From Pseudothauera nasutitermitis (lineage in GTDB: Bacteria; Pseudomonadota; Gammaproteobacteria; Burkholderiales; Rhodocyclaceae), in NCBI RefSeq assembly GCF_004801295.1, contig NZ_SSOC01000004.1:124001-188000 (forward strand): a DNA stretch of 64,000 bases. Reading direction: 5' to 3'. Below the pieces are notes generated by a model. It saw nothing but the letters and a program-made list of their open reading frames with translations, ran no database searches and was not told the origin of the DNA. Shown piece by piece: positions 31,641-40,866 of the stretch. How positions within the stretch are numbered: position 1 is the stretch's first letter; every line of letters begins with the position of its first letter. Made by a program: the position numbers and the translations under genes.

Positions 31641-32222
31641 ATGAACGAGTGGTTGATGGTCCTGCTGGGTACTGCGCTGGTCAACAACGTGGTGCTGGTG
31701 AAGTTCCTCGGCCTGTGCCCCTTCATGGGCGTGTCGCGCAAGATCGACAGCGCGCTGGGCATGAGCCTGGCCACCACCTTCGTGCTGGTGCTGACCAGCG
31801 CGCTGACCTGGGTGCTGGAACACGAGCTGCTGGCGCCGCTGGGGCTGGGCTATCTGCGCATCCTCGGTTTCATCCTGGTGATCGCCGCCACGGTGCAGTT
31901 CGTCGAGCTGGTGATGAAGAAGAACACCCCGGAACTGCACCAGGTGCTCGGCCTGTACCTGCCGTTGATCACCACCAACTGCGCGGTGCTCGGCATCGCC
32001 CTGCTCAACGCGCAGGAGGGCGCGGGCTTCGTCCCCAGCGTGCTGTACGCGTTCGGTTCCGGCGTGGGTTTCACCATCGCGCTGATCCTGTTCGCCGGCC
32101 TGCGCGAACGCCTGGCCCTGGCACGCGTGCCGGCGGCCTTTTCCGGCGCGCCGATCGGCTTCATCACCGCCGGGCTGCTGGCGCTGGCCTTCATGGGCTT
32201 TGCCGGCCTCACCAATCACTGA
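31641..32222 (+). CDS. rnfA: Rnf electron transport complex subunit RnfA
   Basis: A 193-residue membrane subunit with six helices of the RnfA/NqrE family. The N-terminal half has [20 protein letters not shown] and the middle [13 protein letters not shown]; RnfA and RnfE pair with inverted topology around an iron-sulphur centre bound by such cysteines. The complex uses the ion gradient to drive electrons from NADH to ferredoxin for nitrogenase. An AGGAG ribosome site lies just upstream. First gene of a seven-gene operon. Confidence 0.96.
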   Translation: MNEWLMVLLGTALVNNVVLVKFLGLCPFMGVSRKIDSALGMSLATTFVLVLTSALTWVLEHELLAPLGLGYLRILGFILVIAATVQFVELVMKKNTPELHQVLGLYLPLITTNCAVLGIALLNAQEGAGFVPSVLYAFGSGVGFTIALILFAGLRERLALARVPAAFSGAPIGFITAGLLALAFMGFAGLTNH

Positions 32223-32238
32223 CACGGAGGTACGTACG

Positions 32239-32808
32239 ATGTTGGGCGCCATCCTCAGTCTCTCGCTGCTCGGCGTGTCCCTCGGCCTGGTCCTGGGGCT
32301 GGCGGCGCGCAAGTTCCGTGTCGAGTCCGGCGGCATCGAAGCCGAACTGCAGGCCCTGATGCCGGGCAGCAACTGCGGGCAGTGCGGCTATCCCGGCTGT
32401 GCCGGCGCAGCCGCCGCACTGGCCAGGGGCGAGGCTGCGGTCACCTGCTGTCCGCCGGGCGGCAAGGCGCTGGCCGAAACCCTGGCCGCCCGCCTGGGGG
32501 TGTCGCTCGACGCCTCGGCGGTGGCCGAGGAACTGCCGCGCATCGCCGGCGTGCAGGAGGAAATCTGCATCGGCTGTACCAAGTGCTTCAAGGTCTGCCC
32601 GACCGACGCGGTGCTCGGCGCCGCCAAGCAGATCCATGTGGTGATCCGCGAAGCCTGCACCGGCTGCGCGAAATGCGAGAACACCTGCCCGACCGGCGCG
32701 ATCATGCTGACCCCGGTGCCGGTGACCCTGCAGACCTGGGTATGGCCCAGGCCGGCCGCCACCCCGTCGCCGGAAAGCGTGCTGGCCGGCGCCGGCGCGG
32801 GGGCGTGA
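32239..32808 (+). CDS. rnfB: Rnf complex iron-sulphur subunit RnfB
   Basis: A 189-residue protein. An N-terminal membrane helix (residues 2-25) is followed by the Fe-S domain CGQCGYPGC with a later Cys pair, and then two [4Fe-4S] motifs: CIGCTKCFKVCP and CTGCAKCENTCP. RnfB is the likely contact point for ferredoxin on the cytoplasmic side. ATG 32239 has CGGAGG nine bases upstream, so the longer in-frame start is not used. 16 bases after rnfA. Confidence 0.95.
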   Translation: MLGAILSLSLLGVSLGLVLGLAARKFRVESGGIEAELQALMPGSNCGQCGYPGCAGAAAALARGEAAVTCCPPGGKALAETLAARLGVSLDASAVAEELPRIAGVQEEICIGCTKCFKVCPTDAVLGAAKQIHVVIREACTGCAKCENTCPTGAIMLTPVPVTLQTWVWPRPAATPSPESVLAGAGAGA

Positions 32809-32818
32809 GGAGAGCACC

Positions 32819-34366
32819 ATGGGCGCACCCGACACGCCGCTGTTCGTCCGCCTCTCCCGCCTGCTGAAGCGCTGGGGGGCACATCCGGAAGGGCACAAGT
32901 ACCCGGCCGCGGGCACCGAGATCACCGCCATCCCGCTGCCCGCCCTACTCACCCTGCCACTGTCCCAGCACGTCGGCGCGCCGGCGCGCCCGGTGGTCGC
33001 GGTCGGCCAGCGTGTGCTGCGCGGGCAGTTGCTGGCCGAGGCCGCCGCGACCATCTCGGCGCCGATCCACGCGCCGACCTCGGGCACCGTCACCGGCATC
33101 GCCGAAGTCCCGGTGCCGCATCCTTCCGGGCTTAGCGGCATGGCGATCCTGCTGGCGCCGGACGGCCTGGACGAGGCGGTCGAGTTCCACGGCGCCGATC
33201 CCTTCACCCTGGAGCCGGCCGAGATCGCCCGCCGCGTGGCCGCCGCCGGGGTGGTCGGCCTGGGCGGCGCGGCGTTCCCGGCCGCGGTCAAGCTCAGCCA
33301 GGGCCAGCGCACGCCGATCTCCACGCTGATCATCAACGGTGGCGAATGTGAGCCCTACCTGTCGTGCGACGATCGTCTGATGCGCGAGCGCGCCCCGGCG
33401 GTGGTCGATGGCGCGCGCATCATCCGGCATACGGTGGGCGCCGGGCGCGTGCTGATCGGCGTCGAAACCAACAAGCCGGAGGCCATCGCCGCGCTGCGCG
33501 AGGCCGCCGCCGGGCTTGAGGGCATCCGCGTGGTGCCGGTGCCCAGCCGCTACCCGATGGGCTCGGCGCAGCAGCTCATCTCCTGGCTCACCGGGCTGGA
33601 GGTGCCGGCGGAAGGGCGTTCCGCCGACATCGGCATGCTGGTGCACAACGTCGGCACCGCGGTGGCCATCCACCGCGCGATCCGCTTCGGCGAGCCGTTC
33701 ACCAAGCGTGTGGTGACGGTGACCGGCGGCGCGCTGCGCACGCCGCGCAACCTGGAGGTCTGCCTGGGCACGCCAGCCGCCGCGCTGGTGGAATTCTGCG
33801 GCGGCCTGGTCGATACCCCGGCCCGCCTGGTGATCGGTGGGCCGATGATGGGCATCGCGGTGAACACGCTGGATCTGCCGATCATCAAGGGCACCGGCGG
33901 CGTGCTGGCGCTGAGCGCGGCGGAAACCGGCGCGCGTCGGGAAGAAGGCCCGTGCATCCGCTGCACTTCCTGCGTGGGCGCCTGCCCGATCGGGCTGCTG
34001 CCGCTGGAGATGGCCGCGCGCATCCGCGGCGGCGACCTCGGCGCCTCGGTGGATCTCGGTCTGAAGGACTGCATCGGCTGCGGCACCTGTGCCTTCGTCT
34101 GTCCGTCGAAGATCCCGCTGGTGCAGTACTTCAACCACGCCAAGGGCGAACTGGCCGCACGCGAGCGCAGCAAGCTCAAGCAGGACGCCATCCGCGAACT
34201 GGCCGAGGCGCGCAGCGCGCGCATGGAACGCGAAGCGCGCGAAAAGGCCGAGGCCGCTGCGCGCCGCAAGGCCGAGCGCGAGCGTGCCAAGGCGGAAGCC
34301 GCCGCCAAGGCCGCCGCCGCAGCGGCGGCGGCCGAGAAATCTGCCAGCGAGGAAAACACGGCATGA
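32819..34366 (+). CDS. rnfC: Rnf complex NADH-oxidising subunit RnfC
   Basis: A 515-residue peripheral subunit. An N-terminal barrel-sandwich domain (HVGAPARPVVAVGQRV) is followed by the Rossmann-like FMN/NADH domain with GVVGLGGAAFPAAVKL and NGGECEPYLSCDD. Two [4Fe-4S] motifs come next: CIRCTSCVGACP at about 380 and CIGCGTCAFVCP at about 418. The last ~70 residues are an Ala/Lys/Glu-rich coiled tail, common in proteobacterial RnfC but of unclear use. The stop overlaps the rnfD start (ATGA). Confidence 0.96.
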   Translation: MGAPDTPLFVRLSRLLKRWGAHPEGHKYPAAGTEITAIPLPALLTLPLSQHVGAPARPVVAVGQRVLRGQLLAEAAATISAPIHAPTSGTVTGIAEVPVPHPSGLSGMAILLAPDGLDEAVEFHGADPFTLEPAEIARRVAAAGVVGLGGAAFPAAVKLSQGQRTPISTLIINGGECEPYLSCDDRLMRERAPAVVDGARIIRHTVGAGRVLIGVETNKPEAIAALREAAAGLEGIRVVPVPSRYPMGSAQQLISWLTGLEVPAEGRSADIGMLVHNVGTAVAIHRAIRFGEPFTKRVVTVTGGALRTPRNLEVCLGTPAAALVEFCGGLVDTPARLVIGGPMMGIAVNTLDLPIIKGTGGVLALSAAETGARREEGPCIRCTSCVGACPIGLLPLEMAARIRGGDLGASVDLGLKDCIGCGTCAFVCPSKIPLVQYFNHAKGELAARERSKLKQDAIRELAEARSARMEREAREKAEAAARRKAERERAKAEAAAKAAAAAAAAEKSASEENTA

Positions 34367-35433
34367 ATCTTTTCGTTTCCTCCCCGCACGCCCACGGCGC
34401 CCGCCCGGTGGGCCAGGTGATGCTGCTGGTGATGCTGGCGCTGCTGCCCGCCACGCTGGCCGGCTTCTGGCACTTCGGCTGGCCGGCCATCTATCTGTGG
34501 CTGGTCACCGTGATCTCCTGTGCGTTCACCGAGACGCTGTGCGTGCGCCTGACCGGCCGCAAGGCCGGACCGGCGCTGGCCGACGGCTCGGCGGTGCTCA
34601 CCGGCTGGCTGCTGGCGCTGTCCCTGCCGCCGTGGGCGCCGTGGTGGGCCGGCGTGATCGGCGGCGCCTTTGCCATGGTGGTGTGCAAGCACGCCTTTGG
34701 CGGGCTGGGGCAGAACCTGTTCAATCCGGCGATGGCCGCGCGGGTGATGCTGCTGATTTCCTTCCCGGTGGAGATGACCCAGTGGCTCGCGCCGGTGCCG
34801 CTGGGCAGCGCCGAGGCGCCCAGCGCCCTGGGCGCGCTGGCAATCACCTTCGGCGCGATTCCCGACGGCATGACCAGCGCCTCGCTGCTCGACCACGTGC
34901 GCAACGAGGCCACCCAGGGCATCACGCTATCGACCAGCCTGACCGGCGTGTATGACCCGCTGGAACTGAGCGTCGGCGTGCGCGCCGGCAGCATGGGCGA
35001 AACCACGGCTTTGCTGCTGGCCGGCGGCGGCATCTTCCTGCTCTTCATGCGCGTCATCGGCGTGCGCATCCCGGCCGCCTTCCTGCTCGGCATCGCGCTG
35101 CCGGCGGCGCTGGCGCACTTTCTCGCGCCGGAGCGCTACCTGCCGCCGATGGCCCATCTGCTGGCCGGCGGGGTGATGCTGGGCGCCTTCTTCATCGCCA
35201 CCGACTACGTCACCTCGCCATCCACGCCGCTGGGCCAGTGGGTGTTCGGCCTGGGCTGCGGCCTGCTGACCTGGATCATCCGTACCTGGGGGGCCTATCC
35301 GGAGGGGGTGGCCTTCGCCGTGCTGCTGATGAACGCGGCCACGCCGCTGATCGACCACTACACCCGCCCGCGCATCTTCGGCCGCACGCGCAGCGGGCGC
35401 AGCCTGCCGCCGGCGGCGCCGAAAGGAAACTGA
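34363..35433 (+). CDS. rnfD: Rnf complex flavin-bearing membrane subunit RnfD
   Basis: A 356-residue RnfD/NqrB-family membrane protein with about nine helices (for example VMLLVMLALLPATLAGFW and a C-terminal GLLTWIIRTWGAYPEGVAFA). Proteins of this family carry covalent FMN added by ApbE at a Dxx(S/T)GA(T/S)-type motif. The candidate here is Asp168-Gly-Met-Thr-Ser-Ala-Ser174, where the acceptor would be Ser instead of the usual Thr and Gly is replaced by Ser. ATG 34363 overlaps rnfC. Confidence 0.95.
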   Translation: MNLFVSSPHAHGARPVGQVMLLVMLALLPATLAGFWHFGWPAIYLWLVTVISCAFTETLCVRLTGRKAGPALADGSAVLTGWLLALSLPPWAPWWAGVIGGAFAMVVCKHAFGGLGQNLFNPAMAARVMLLISFPVEMTQWLAPVPLGSAEAPSALGALAITFGAIPDGMTSASLLDHVRNEATQGITLSTSLTGVYDPLELSVGVRAGSMGETTALLLAGGGIFLLFMRVIGVRIPAAFLLGIALPAALAHFLAPERYLPPMAHLLAGGVMLGAFFIATDYVTSPSTPLGQWVFGLGCGLLTWIIRTWGAYPEGVAFAVLLMNAATPLIDHYTRPRIFGRTRSGRSLPPAAPKGN

Positions 35434-35436
35434 GCG

Positions 35437-36087
35437 ATGAGCGACGGCGCATCCACGAAGCATCTCGACAGCCTGTGGTTCCAGGGTGTTTCGCTCGGCG
35501 CGGTGGCGCTGGTGGCCACCACGGCGCTGGCGTTCGCCTACCGCACCGCCGGTCCGGCGATCGCGCTGGCCGAGGCGCGCGACGTGGCCGCCTCGCTCGC
35601 CCAGGTACTGCCGGAGAACTTCCACGACAATGACCTGCTCGCCGACACCACCCGCGTCGACGGCGTGGATGGCCGCCCGCTCACCGTGCATCGGGCGCGC
35701 CGGCAGGGCGAGGTGAAGGCGGTGATCTTCCAGATGGTCGGCAAAGGCTACGCCGGGCCGATCCGCCTGGTGATGGGCGTCGATCTGGAAGGCCGGCTGA
35801 CCGGCGTGCGCATCACCGGACATACCGAAACCCCCGGCCTGGGCGACAAGATCGAGGTGGCCCGCCACCCCTGGGTGCATTCCTTCGCCGGCAAGTCGCT
35901 GGAAGACCCCGTCCCTGCGCGCTGGGCGGTGAAGAAGGATGGCGGCGAGTTCGACCAATTCGCCGGCGCCACCATCACCCCGCGCGCCGTGGTGCAGGCC
36001 GTCAAGGCCGGCCTCGACGTGTACGCCGCGCAGCGCGCCGCCATGCTGGCCGATGCGCCGGCCGCCAATGGGAGCCCGTCCGAATGA
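35437..36087 (+). CDS. rnfG: Rnf complex flavoprotein subunit RnfG
   Basis: A 216-residue protein with one N-terminal membrane helix (GVSLGAVALVATTALAFAY) and a periplasmic FMN-binding domain. The flavinylation motif is Asp173-Gln-Phe-Ala-Gly-Ala-Thr179, so Thr179 should carry the covalent FMN. GRLTGVRITGHTETPGLGDK is the conserved block before it. It starts three bases after the rnfD stop and overlaps rnfE by four. Confidence 0.95.
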   Translation: MSDGASTKHLDSLWFQGVSLGAVALVATTALAFAYRTAGPAIALAEARDVAASLAQVLPENFHDNDLLADTTRVDGVDGRPLTVHRARRQGEVKAVIFQMVGKGYAGPIRLVMGVDLEGRLTGVRITGHTETPGLGDKIEVARHPWVHSFAGKSLEDPVPARWAVKKDGGEFDQFAGATITPRAVVQAVKAGLDVYAAQRAAMLADAPAANGSPSE

Positions 36088-36818
36088 GCACCGCCACCGC
36101 CGAACCGCAGGCCGCCGCCGGCGTGCCGCAAGCCCCCCGACCGGCCTTCGACTACCGCCGCATCGTCGCCAACGGGCTGTGGACCGAGAACATGGTGTTC
36201 ACCCAGATGCTGGCGCTGTGCCCGCTGCTGGCGGTCACCTCGTCGGCCACCAACGGGCTGGGCATGGGCATCGCCACCACGCTGGTGCTGGTGATGTCCA
36301 ACATCGTCGTCGCCTTGCTGCGCAACTGGATCAGCCCGAGCGTGCGCATCCCGGTGTTCGTGGTGATCCTGGCCGGTCTGGTGACCCTGCTGGACATGAG
36401 CCTCAACGCCTGGCTGCACGACCTGTACAAGGTGCTCGGCCTGTTCATCGCGCTGATCGCGGTCAATTGCGGGGTATACGGCCGCGCCGAGGCCTTCGCC
36501 TCGAAGCATCCGCTGCTGCCTTCCATCGTGGACGGCATCGCGGTGGGGCTGGGTTTCACCCTGGCGCTGGTGGTGCTCGGCACGGTGCGCGAGATCCTCG
36601 GCACGGGCACGCTGTTCTCCGGCGCCAGCATGCTGCTGGGCGAGCCCTTCCGCTTCATGGAAATGACCCTGTTCGACGACTACCAGGGCTTCCTGCTGAT
36701 GATCCTGCCGCCCGGCGGCTTTCTCGCGCTGGGCTTCCTGATCGCTGCCAAGCGGGTCTGGGAGACGCGTCGCGGACAACGCCGGACGGCGGCATTGCCG
36801 GATGGCGCCGGCGCATGA
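36084..36818 (+). CDS. rnfE: Rnf complex subunit RnfE
   Basis: A 244-residue six-helix protein of the RnfE/NqrD family, partner of RnfA. Recognisable parts are ENMVFTQMLALCPLLAVTSS near residue 35, IALIAVNCGVYGRAEAFASK at about 125, and the Pro-rich C-terminal loop MILPPGGFLALGFLIA. ATG 36084 overlaps the rnfG stop. Confidence 0.95.
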   Translation: MSTATAEPQAAAGVPQAPRPAFDYRRIVANGLWTENMVFTQMLALCPLLAVTSSATNGLGMGIATTLVLVMSNIVVALLRNWISPSVRIPVFVVILAGLVTLLDMSLNAWLHDLYKVLGLFIALIAVNCGVYGRAEAFASKHPLLPSIVDGIAVGLGFTLALVVLGTVREILGTGTLFSGASMLLGEPFRFMEMTLFDDYQGFLLMILPPGGFLALGFLIAAKRVWETRRGQRRTAALPDGAGA

Positions 36819-36837
36819 ACGCGGGGAGGACGATGCG

Positions 36838-37113
36838 ATGAGAGTGGGCGTGGCCTATGCCGACGGCAGCCGCCAGGTGTGGCTGCGGATCGACGTGCCG
36901 GAGGGCGCCAGCGCGCTGGACGCCATCCAGCGTTCCGGCCTGCTGGAGATGTACCCGGCGATCGATCTGGAAACGCAGAAGGTGGGCGTGTTCGGCAAGC
37001 TGGTGAAACTGGATGCCACCCTGCAACAGGGTGATCGCGTGGAGGTCTATCGGGAGATCGTCTGCGACCCTTCCCAGGTGCCGCGCCGTGACGGCGGGGA
37101 TGACGAGGACTGA
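36838..37113 (+). CDS. rnfH: RnfH family protein (UPF0125)
   Basis: A 91-residue protein with a ubiquitin-like beta-grasp fold: it opens with VGVAYADGSRQVWLRIDVPE and has the family motif VGVFGKLVKLDATLQQGDRV followed by EVYRE. RnfH accompanies rnf1-type operons of diazotrophs; its exact role is unsettled. ATG 36838 with GGGGAGG nine bases upstream is preferred over the longer in-frame start at 36802. Last gene of the rnf operon. Confidence 0.92.
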   Translation: MRVGVAYADGSRQVWLRIDVPEGASALDAIQRSGLLEMYPAIDLETQKVGVFGKLVKLDATLQQGDRVEVYREIVCDPSQVPRRDGGDDED

Positions 37114-37162
37114 GCCCGTCCGCGACCTTCCCGTAGGAAAGTGGCGCTTCAGGACGCGCCCC

Positions 37163-37402
37163 TCAGACCAGCCCGTTCTGCGATATGCCGCCGCCCAGCA
37201 GCAGGGTCAGCAGCAGCGCCGAGGCGATCGTCGCCAGCATCACCCAGGTCGCCGCGTAGTTGTCGTCCACATGGCGCAGGCCGTTACGCAGCATGCGCCG
37301 CAGGCGGCAGTGGGGGCACAGCCCGTCCGCGTCGCCCGCCCGCAACAGGCCGCAATCGGCACAACGCTTCCCGGCCGGCAAGGCCATGTTTCTTGCATTC
37401 AT
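37163..37402 (-). CDS. Small zinc-ribbon membrane protein
   Basis: A 79-residue protein. A rubredoxin-like zinc ribbon (CADCG ... CPHC, Cys14/17/29/32) is followed by a basic stretch (RLRRMLRNGLRH) and one membrane helix (WVMLATIASALLLTLLLGGG). The architecture suggests a tail-anchored cytoplasmic metal-binding domain. Function unknown. It faces the end of the rnf operon, with 49 bases between stops. ATG 37402 is preceded by GGAGGT. Confidence 0.65.
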   Translation of the reverse strand: MNARNMALPAGKRCADCGLLRAGDADGLCPHCRLRRMLRNGLRHVDDNYAATWVMLATIASALLLTLLLGGGISQNGLV

Positions 37403-37480
37403 CCGCGCACCTCCGATGTCGATGGGCGGGATCAGAATGGCAAAAGACCATTACAGAAAAATGGATATTGCGTGATGCGC

Positions 37481-39112
37481 TCAGGCGGTGCGGAAGTGGC
37501 CGACCTCCTGCTTGAGATTGCCGGCCAGTTCTTCGAGTCTGCGCACCGCGGCGGCGACTTCGTCGACCGCCGCGCGGTTGTCCTCGGTGGCGGCGACAAT
37601 GCCCTGTACCTGTTCGCTCACCGTCGCGCTGGCCTGGCTCTGGGATTGCGCGGCGGCGGCGATGGCGTTGATCCGGCCGAGCATCGCGGCGCTGTCCGCG
37701 TTGATGCCGGCCAGCGCGCCGGCCAGTTCACCGGCGATTTCGGCGCCCTTGCTCACCCGGGCGAAGCCACCCTCCATGTCGCCGACCGCCGCCGCCACAT
37801 CGGCCTGGATCGCGACGATCATGCCTTTGATCTGGTCGGTCGCCCCGCCGGTGCGCTCGGCCAGCTTGCGCACCTCGTCGGCCACCACCGCGAAGCCGCG
37901 ACCCTGCTCGCCGGCGCGCGCCGCCTCGATCGCCGCGTTGAGGGCGAGCAGGTTGGTCTGCCCGGCGATCTCGTTGATCACCTGCACGATGCCGCCGATC
38001 TCGTCGGAGCGCCGGCGCAGTTCCGCCACCCGCGCCACCGCGTTCTGCATGTCGGCCGCGATGCGTGCCATCTCGGCGGCGCTGTCGCGCGAGGTCAGCT
38101 CGCCGCGGGTCGATACCCGCGCGGACTGCTCCGACAGGTCGGAAGTCTCGCGGGTATTGGTCGCCACCTCGGTGATGCTGAGGCTGATCTCCTGCATCGA
38201 GTCCGCCGCCGAGCGCGCCGCCTCGGACTGGTGCGCGGAACTGTCGGCAATGCGCCCGGTGGCCTGCGTCACCAGGGCCGCGGTGTCGGCGACCTGCCCG
38301 GCGTCGGAGAGGATGCGCTGCAAGGTGGCCTGCAGGCTGTCCATCAGCGCATTGAAGCAGGCCGCGGTCTGGCCGAGTTCGTCCCGCCCCGACTGGGTGC
38401 TGCGGCGCGAAAGGTCGCGGCTGTCGTGGATGCCGGTGATCACCGCCCGCAGTTCGCCGAATGCGCCGACCACGCCGCGGATCAGCAAGGTGCCGAAGCC
38501 GAGTCCGAAACCAATGCCCGCCACCGCCGCGACGAACATAGTGTTGCGCGCCAGCAGGTAGCCGTTGCGCGCGCGCTCGTATTCGGCGCGCGCGCCTTCC
38601 ACCTGCATCGTCTCCAGCCGCTCGATGCCGGCCTGGAGTGGCGGAAAGAGCGTTTCGTTGGCAAATTGCAGGGCCGTCTCCAGGGAATCGAAGTCGCGGA
38701 TCTCCAGCGCCCGCACCGCCGGCAGCAGCCCCTGGTCGAGGAAACGCGCGCGGTCGGCGGCGAAGCTGTCCGCCGCCGCCTGCTCCTCCCCGCCCAGCGG
38801 CCGGGAGGCATACTCGCCCCACAGCGCGTCGATCTGCGCGAGGTTGTGTTCCATCGCGGCCAGGTGGGCGTTGACCTTCTCCGGCATCGGGAACAGTGCC
38901 GCATCGGTGAGCCACAACTGGTTGAGGATCAGCAGCTTGCTGATCGAGGCGATGCGCTGGAGGGCCACCGTGCGGTCGCTGTATACGCGTTCCAGGCTGC
39001 GGTCCGCGGTATGCATACCCTTCCAGCCGAGGGCGAAGATGAGCAGCGAGATTGTCGATACGACGCCCAGCAGCAAGGCCAGCCGCGTGGCGATGCGGAT
39101 ATTGCGGAACAT
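37481..39112 (-). CDS. Methyl-accepting chemotaxis protein
   Basis: A 543-residue chemoreceptor: first membrane helix at about 10-30, a periplasmic four-helix-bundle sensor (about 35-190), a second helix at about 195-215 ([20 protein letters not shown]), a HAMP region, and the signalling domain. The domain has the invariant tip [20 protein letters not shown] and then [15 protein letters not shown]. It signals through CheA and CheW; the ligand is unknown. ATG 39112 has GGAGACAAG upstream. It stands alone; no other chemotaxis genes are in the window. Confidence 0.95.
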   Translation of the reverse strand: MFRNIRIATRLALLLGVVSTISLLIFALGWKGMHTADRSLERVYSDRTVALQRIASISKLLILNQLWLTDAALFPMPEKVNAHLAAMEHNLAQIDALWGEYASRPLGGEEQAAADSFAADRARFLDQGLLPAVRALEIRDFDSLETALQFANETLFPPLQAGIERLETMQVEGARAEYERARNGYLLARNTMFVAAVAGIGFGLGFGTLLIRGVVGAFGELRAVITGIHDSRDLSRRSTQSGRDELGQTAACFNALMDSLQATLQRILSDAGQVADTAALVTQATGRIADSSAHQSEAARSAADSMQEISLSITEVATNTRETSDLSEQSARVSTRGELTSRDSAAEMARIAADMQNAVARVAELRRRSDEIGGIVQVINEIAGQTNLLALNAAIEAARAGEQGRGFAVVADEVRKLAERTGGATDQIKGMIVAIQADVAAAVGDMEGGFARVSKGAEIAGELAGALAGINADSAAMLGRINAIAAAAQSQSQASATVSEQVQGIVAATEDNRAAVDEVAAAVRRLEELAGNLKQEVGHFRTA

Positions 39113-39416
39113 GTGCTTGTCTCCTCTGTGCGCCGGGGTACATTGCCCCATTGCCATATTCGTCCGGCTTTCAATCCACCCGCGCTACCGCCGGGCCGGA
39201 ATTAATTCGAACGTTCGTTTGATTCTAGTTGGAAAACCGGCCGGACTGTCAACATGGATGTGTTTTGCCGGTGGCGGGCGGAAATCTCCGGAGCCGGCCC
39301 GCGCGGCCTCCGCGCAGCCATGACCGGGGGCCGGCCGGTTTGTGCAAAAACCTTCAGGATGCGGGCCTCCCTGCGGTAGGCTCTTGAACTGTCATGGAAC
39401 AGGCGCCCCGACCGTC
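39113..39416. other. 304-base divergent gap between the chemoreceptor gene and thiL
   Basis: It holds the ribosome site of the chemoreceptor gene, a 10-bp palindrome CGAACGTTCG (39208-39217, listed separately) in an AT-rich patch, and GC-rich sequence before thiL. I see no sigma28-type promoter and no gene. Confidence 0.45.
39208..39217. promoter_or_regulatory. Perfect palindrome CGAACGTTCG, possible operator
   Basis: Lies in ATTAATTCGAACGTTCGTTT, an AT-rich patch about 95 bases upstream of the chemoreceptor start. The form resembles TetR-type operators, but no regulator gene is adjacent. Confidence 0.35.
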
Positions 39417-40379
39417 ATGCCCGGTGAATTCGATCTGATCCGCCGCCACTTCACCCGGCCGGCCGGCCATACCGCGCTGGCGGTGGGCGACGACGCCGCA
39501 CTGCTGGCGCCGCGGCCCGGCATGCAGTTGGCCGTGTCCACCGACATGCTGGTGGCCGGCACCCATTTCCTGCCCGACACCGACCCCACCGACCTGGGCT
39601 GGAAGACCCTGGCGGTCAATCTCTCCGACCTCGCGGCCATGGGGGCGGAGCCGCGCTGGGCGTTTCTGGCGCTGGCGCTGCCGGTGGCCGACGATGCCTG
39701 GCTGGCGGCCTTTGCCGACGGGCTGTTCGCCTGTGCCGAGGCCTTCGGCGTGGATCTGGCCGGCGGTGATACCACCCGCGGCCCGCTCAACCTCACGGTG
39801 ACCGTGATCGGCGAAGTGCCGGCCGGACAGGCCATCACCCGCGGCGGCGCGCGGCCCGGCGACCGGCTGTGGGTCTCCGGCCAGCCGGGGCGCGCCGCGC
39901 TGGGCTTGGCCGCGCTGCGTGGCGGCCTGGCGCTGCCGCCGGACGGGCGGGCGCGCTGCTTGGCGGCGCTGCACCGCCCGCAGCCCCGGGTCGCGCTGGG
40001 GCTGGCGTTGCGCGGGCTGGCCAGCGCGATGCTGGACGTCTCCGACGGCCTGCTTGGCGACCTGAACCACATCCTGACCGCGTCACGCTGCGGCGCCATC
40101 GTCGATATCCCCGTGCTGCCCCTGGAGCCGCTGCTGGCCTGCGGCGCCCCTCACGACGAGGCGCTGCCCGCCCTGCTGTCCGGCGGCGACGACTATGAGC
40201 TGCTGTTCGCCGCGCCGCCCGCCGCCTCCGCCGCCATCGCCGACGTGGCGGTGCGGCTGGATCTGCCGTTACACTGCATCGGCCAACTTACCGCCCAACC
40301 GGGCGGCCTGCTGCTGCGCGATGCCGACGGCAGCCTGCGCCCGCCCACGACGACCGGCTATGACCACTTCGCCCGCTGA
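39417..40379 (+). CDS. thiL: Thiamine-monophosphate kinase ThiL
   Basis: A 320-residue enzyme that makes thiamine diphosphate from thiamine monophosphate and ATP. Motifs: GEFDLIRRHF at the start, VGDDAALL near residue 25, the metal/ATP block STDMLVAGTHF, the NLSDLAAMGAEPRW motif at about 65, and LDVSDGLLGDLNHI at about 210. ATG 39417 fits the usual ThiL N-terminus. It runs into pgpA, as in many proteobacteria. Confidence 0.95.
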   Translation: MPGEFDLIRRHFTRPAGHTALAVGDDAALLAPRPGMQLAVSTDMLVAGTHFLPDTDPTDLGWKTLAVNLSDLAAMGAEPRWAFLALALPVADDAWLAAFADGLFACAEAFGVDLAGGDTTRGPLNLTVTVIGEVPAGQAITRGGARPGDRLWVSGQPGRAALGLAALRGGLALPPDGRARCLAALHRPQPRVALGLALRGLASAMLDVSDGLLGDLNHILTASRCGAIVDIPVLPLEPLLACGAPHDEALPALLSGGDDYELLFAAPPAASAAIADVAVRLDLPLHCIGQLTAQPGGLLLRDADGSLRPPTTTGYDHFAR

Positions 40380-40380
40380 A

Positions 40381-40866
40381 ATGCCCGCCACGCCCACCGT
40401 CCGCTTCATGATGAGCCATCCGGCGCATTTCATCTCGCTCGGCTTCGGCGCGGGCCTGTCGCCCAAGGCGCCGGGCACGGTGGGCACGCTGGTGGGCTGG
40501 CTGCTCTACCCGCTGCTGCGCACGCCGGTGTCCGAAATGGTGTTCCTGGCCTTTCTGGTCAGCCTGTTCGTCGCCGGGGTGCTCGCCGCCGAGCGCACCG
40601 GCCGCGCGCTCGGCGTGCCGGACCACGGCGCCATCGTCTGGGACGAGATGGTGGCGATCTGGCTGGTGCTGCTGTTCACCCCAGCCACGCTGCTCTGGCA
40701 GGCCGGCGCGGTGGCCCTGTTCCGCTTCTTCGACATCGTCAAGCCGCCGCCCATCCGCCAAGCCGACCGCCGGCTGAAAGGCGGCTTCGGGGTGATGTTC
40801 GACGACCTCATCGCCGCCGGCTACACCCTGCTGGTGCTCGCCGTGCTGATCCGCGTGGTGGGCTGA
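40381..40866 (+). CDS. pgpA: Phosphatidylglycerophosphatase A
   Basis: A 161-residue membrane enzyme that removes phosphate from phosphatidylglycerophosphate. It has the family start FISLGFGAGLSPKAPGTVGT, the acidic motif HGAIVWDEMVAIW and, near the end, FDIVKPPPIRQADRRLKGGF followed by MFDDLIAA. ATG 40381 is one base after the thiL stop; an earlier in-frame ATG at 40360 would overlap thiL by 20 bases. Confidence 0.93.
   Translation: MPATPTVRFMMSHPAHFISLGFGAGLSPKAPGTVGTLVGWLLYPLLRTPVSEMVFLAFLVSLFVAGVLAAERTGRALGVPDHGAIVWDEMVAIWLVLLFTPATLLWQAGAVALFRFFDIVKPPPIRQADRRLKGGFGVMFDDLIAAGYTLLVLAVLIRVVG

Noticed and set aside
37013-39205. Plus-strand frame of 730 residues across the chemoreceptor gene
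   Set aside because: Opposite strand holds an intact chemoreceptor with conserved tip; the plus-strand product has no domain.
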